A stretch of DNA of 64,000 bases from Ziziphus jujuba (Eukaryota; Streptophyta; Magnoliopsida; Rosales; Rhamnaceae), in NCBI RefSeq assembly GCF_031755915.1, contig NC_083385.1:1069001-1133000 (forward strand), written 5' to 3'. Of the stretch, positions 63,962 to 64,000 are shown piece by piece. A program made the translations under genes and the position numbers. Position 1 is the first letter of the stretch. Each line of letters begins with the position of its first letter. Under the pieces are notes generated by a model that was given only the letters and a program-made list of their open reading frames with translations, was not told the DNA's origin and did no database searches.

Positions 63962-64000
63962 CTGCAATCAAAATCAAAATGCTTCATAAAATCTGTCAAA

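Overview
This window is nuclear DNA from a dicot plant, probably a woody rosid (the clade is an inference). Genes carry many GT-AG introns, the spacers are AT-rich and full of (TA)n, (GA)n and poly(A/T) tracts, and every recognisable protein is of plant type. There is no CRISPR array, operon, rRNA or tRNA gene. I rebuilt gene models by eye from splice junctions. Every complete multi-exon model below sums to a multiple of three.

Layout, left to right. 1351-5231 (-): mitochondrial RecA (RECA2 type). 6375-9116 (-): nucleosome assembly protein NAP1 with a prenylation tail. 11000-12550 (-): nuclear-encoded organellar ribosomal protein bS16, divergent from 12926-16744 (+), a triple-CCCH zinc-finger protein. 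19095-21998 (+): SurE-like nucleotidase with altered metal-site residues. 22391-26361: complete, young, non-coding LTR retrotransposon inserted in an older 86-bp tandem duplication. 30294-32066 (+): class A heat-stress factor (HSFA9-like) behind a duplicated promoter module. 35380-38256 (-): NPR1-type salicylic-acid co-activator. 39294-40916 (-): small plant protein with two 43-residue repeats. 45166-47738 (+): IQM calmodulin-binding protein. 49442-50735 (+): EPFL secreted cysteine-rich peptide whose first intron holds an antisense LINE fragment and a duplicated splice-donor region. 52933-56550 (+): casein kinase 1-like. 59031-59408 (-): DUF3511 protein. 60754-63961 (-): 3' part of DGAT1, running off the right edge.

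The genes are unrelated neighbours, as usual in plants. Some share themes: RECA2 and bS16 serve organelles; HSFA9-like and DGAT1 both fit seed biology; NPR1, IQM, EPFL and CKL are signalling genes. Telo-box motifs sit in the leaders of NAP1, bS16, the CCCH gene and CKL, suggesting shared growth-linked control.

I found no clearly new multi-gene system. The most distinctive observations are the duplicated HSE plus ABRE promoter module of the HSF gene, the SurE-like protein with substituted metal ligands, the two-repeat protein, the duplicated donor region in EPFL, and the compact non-autonomous retrotransposon.
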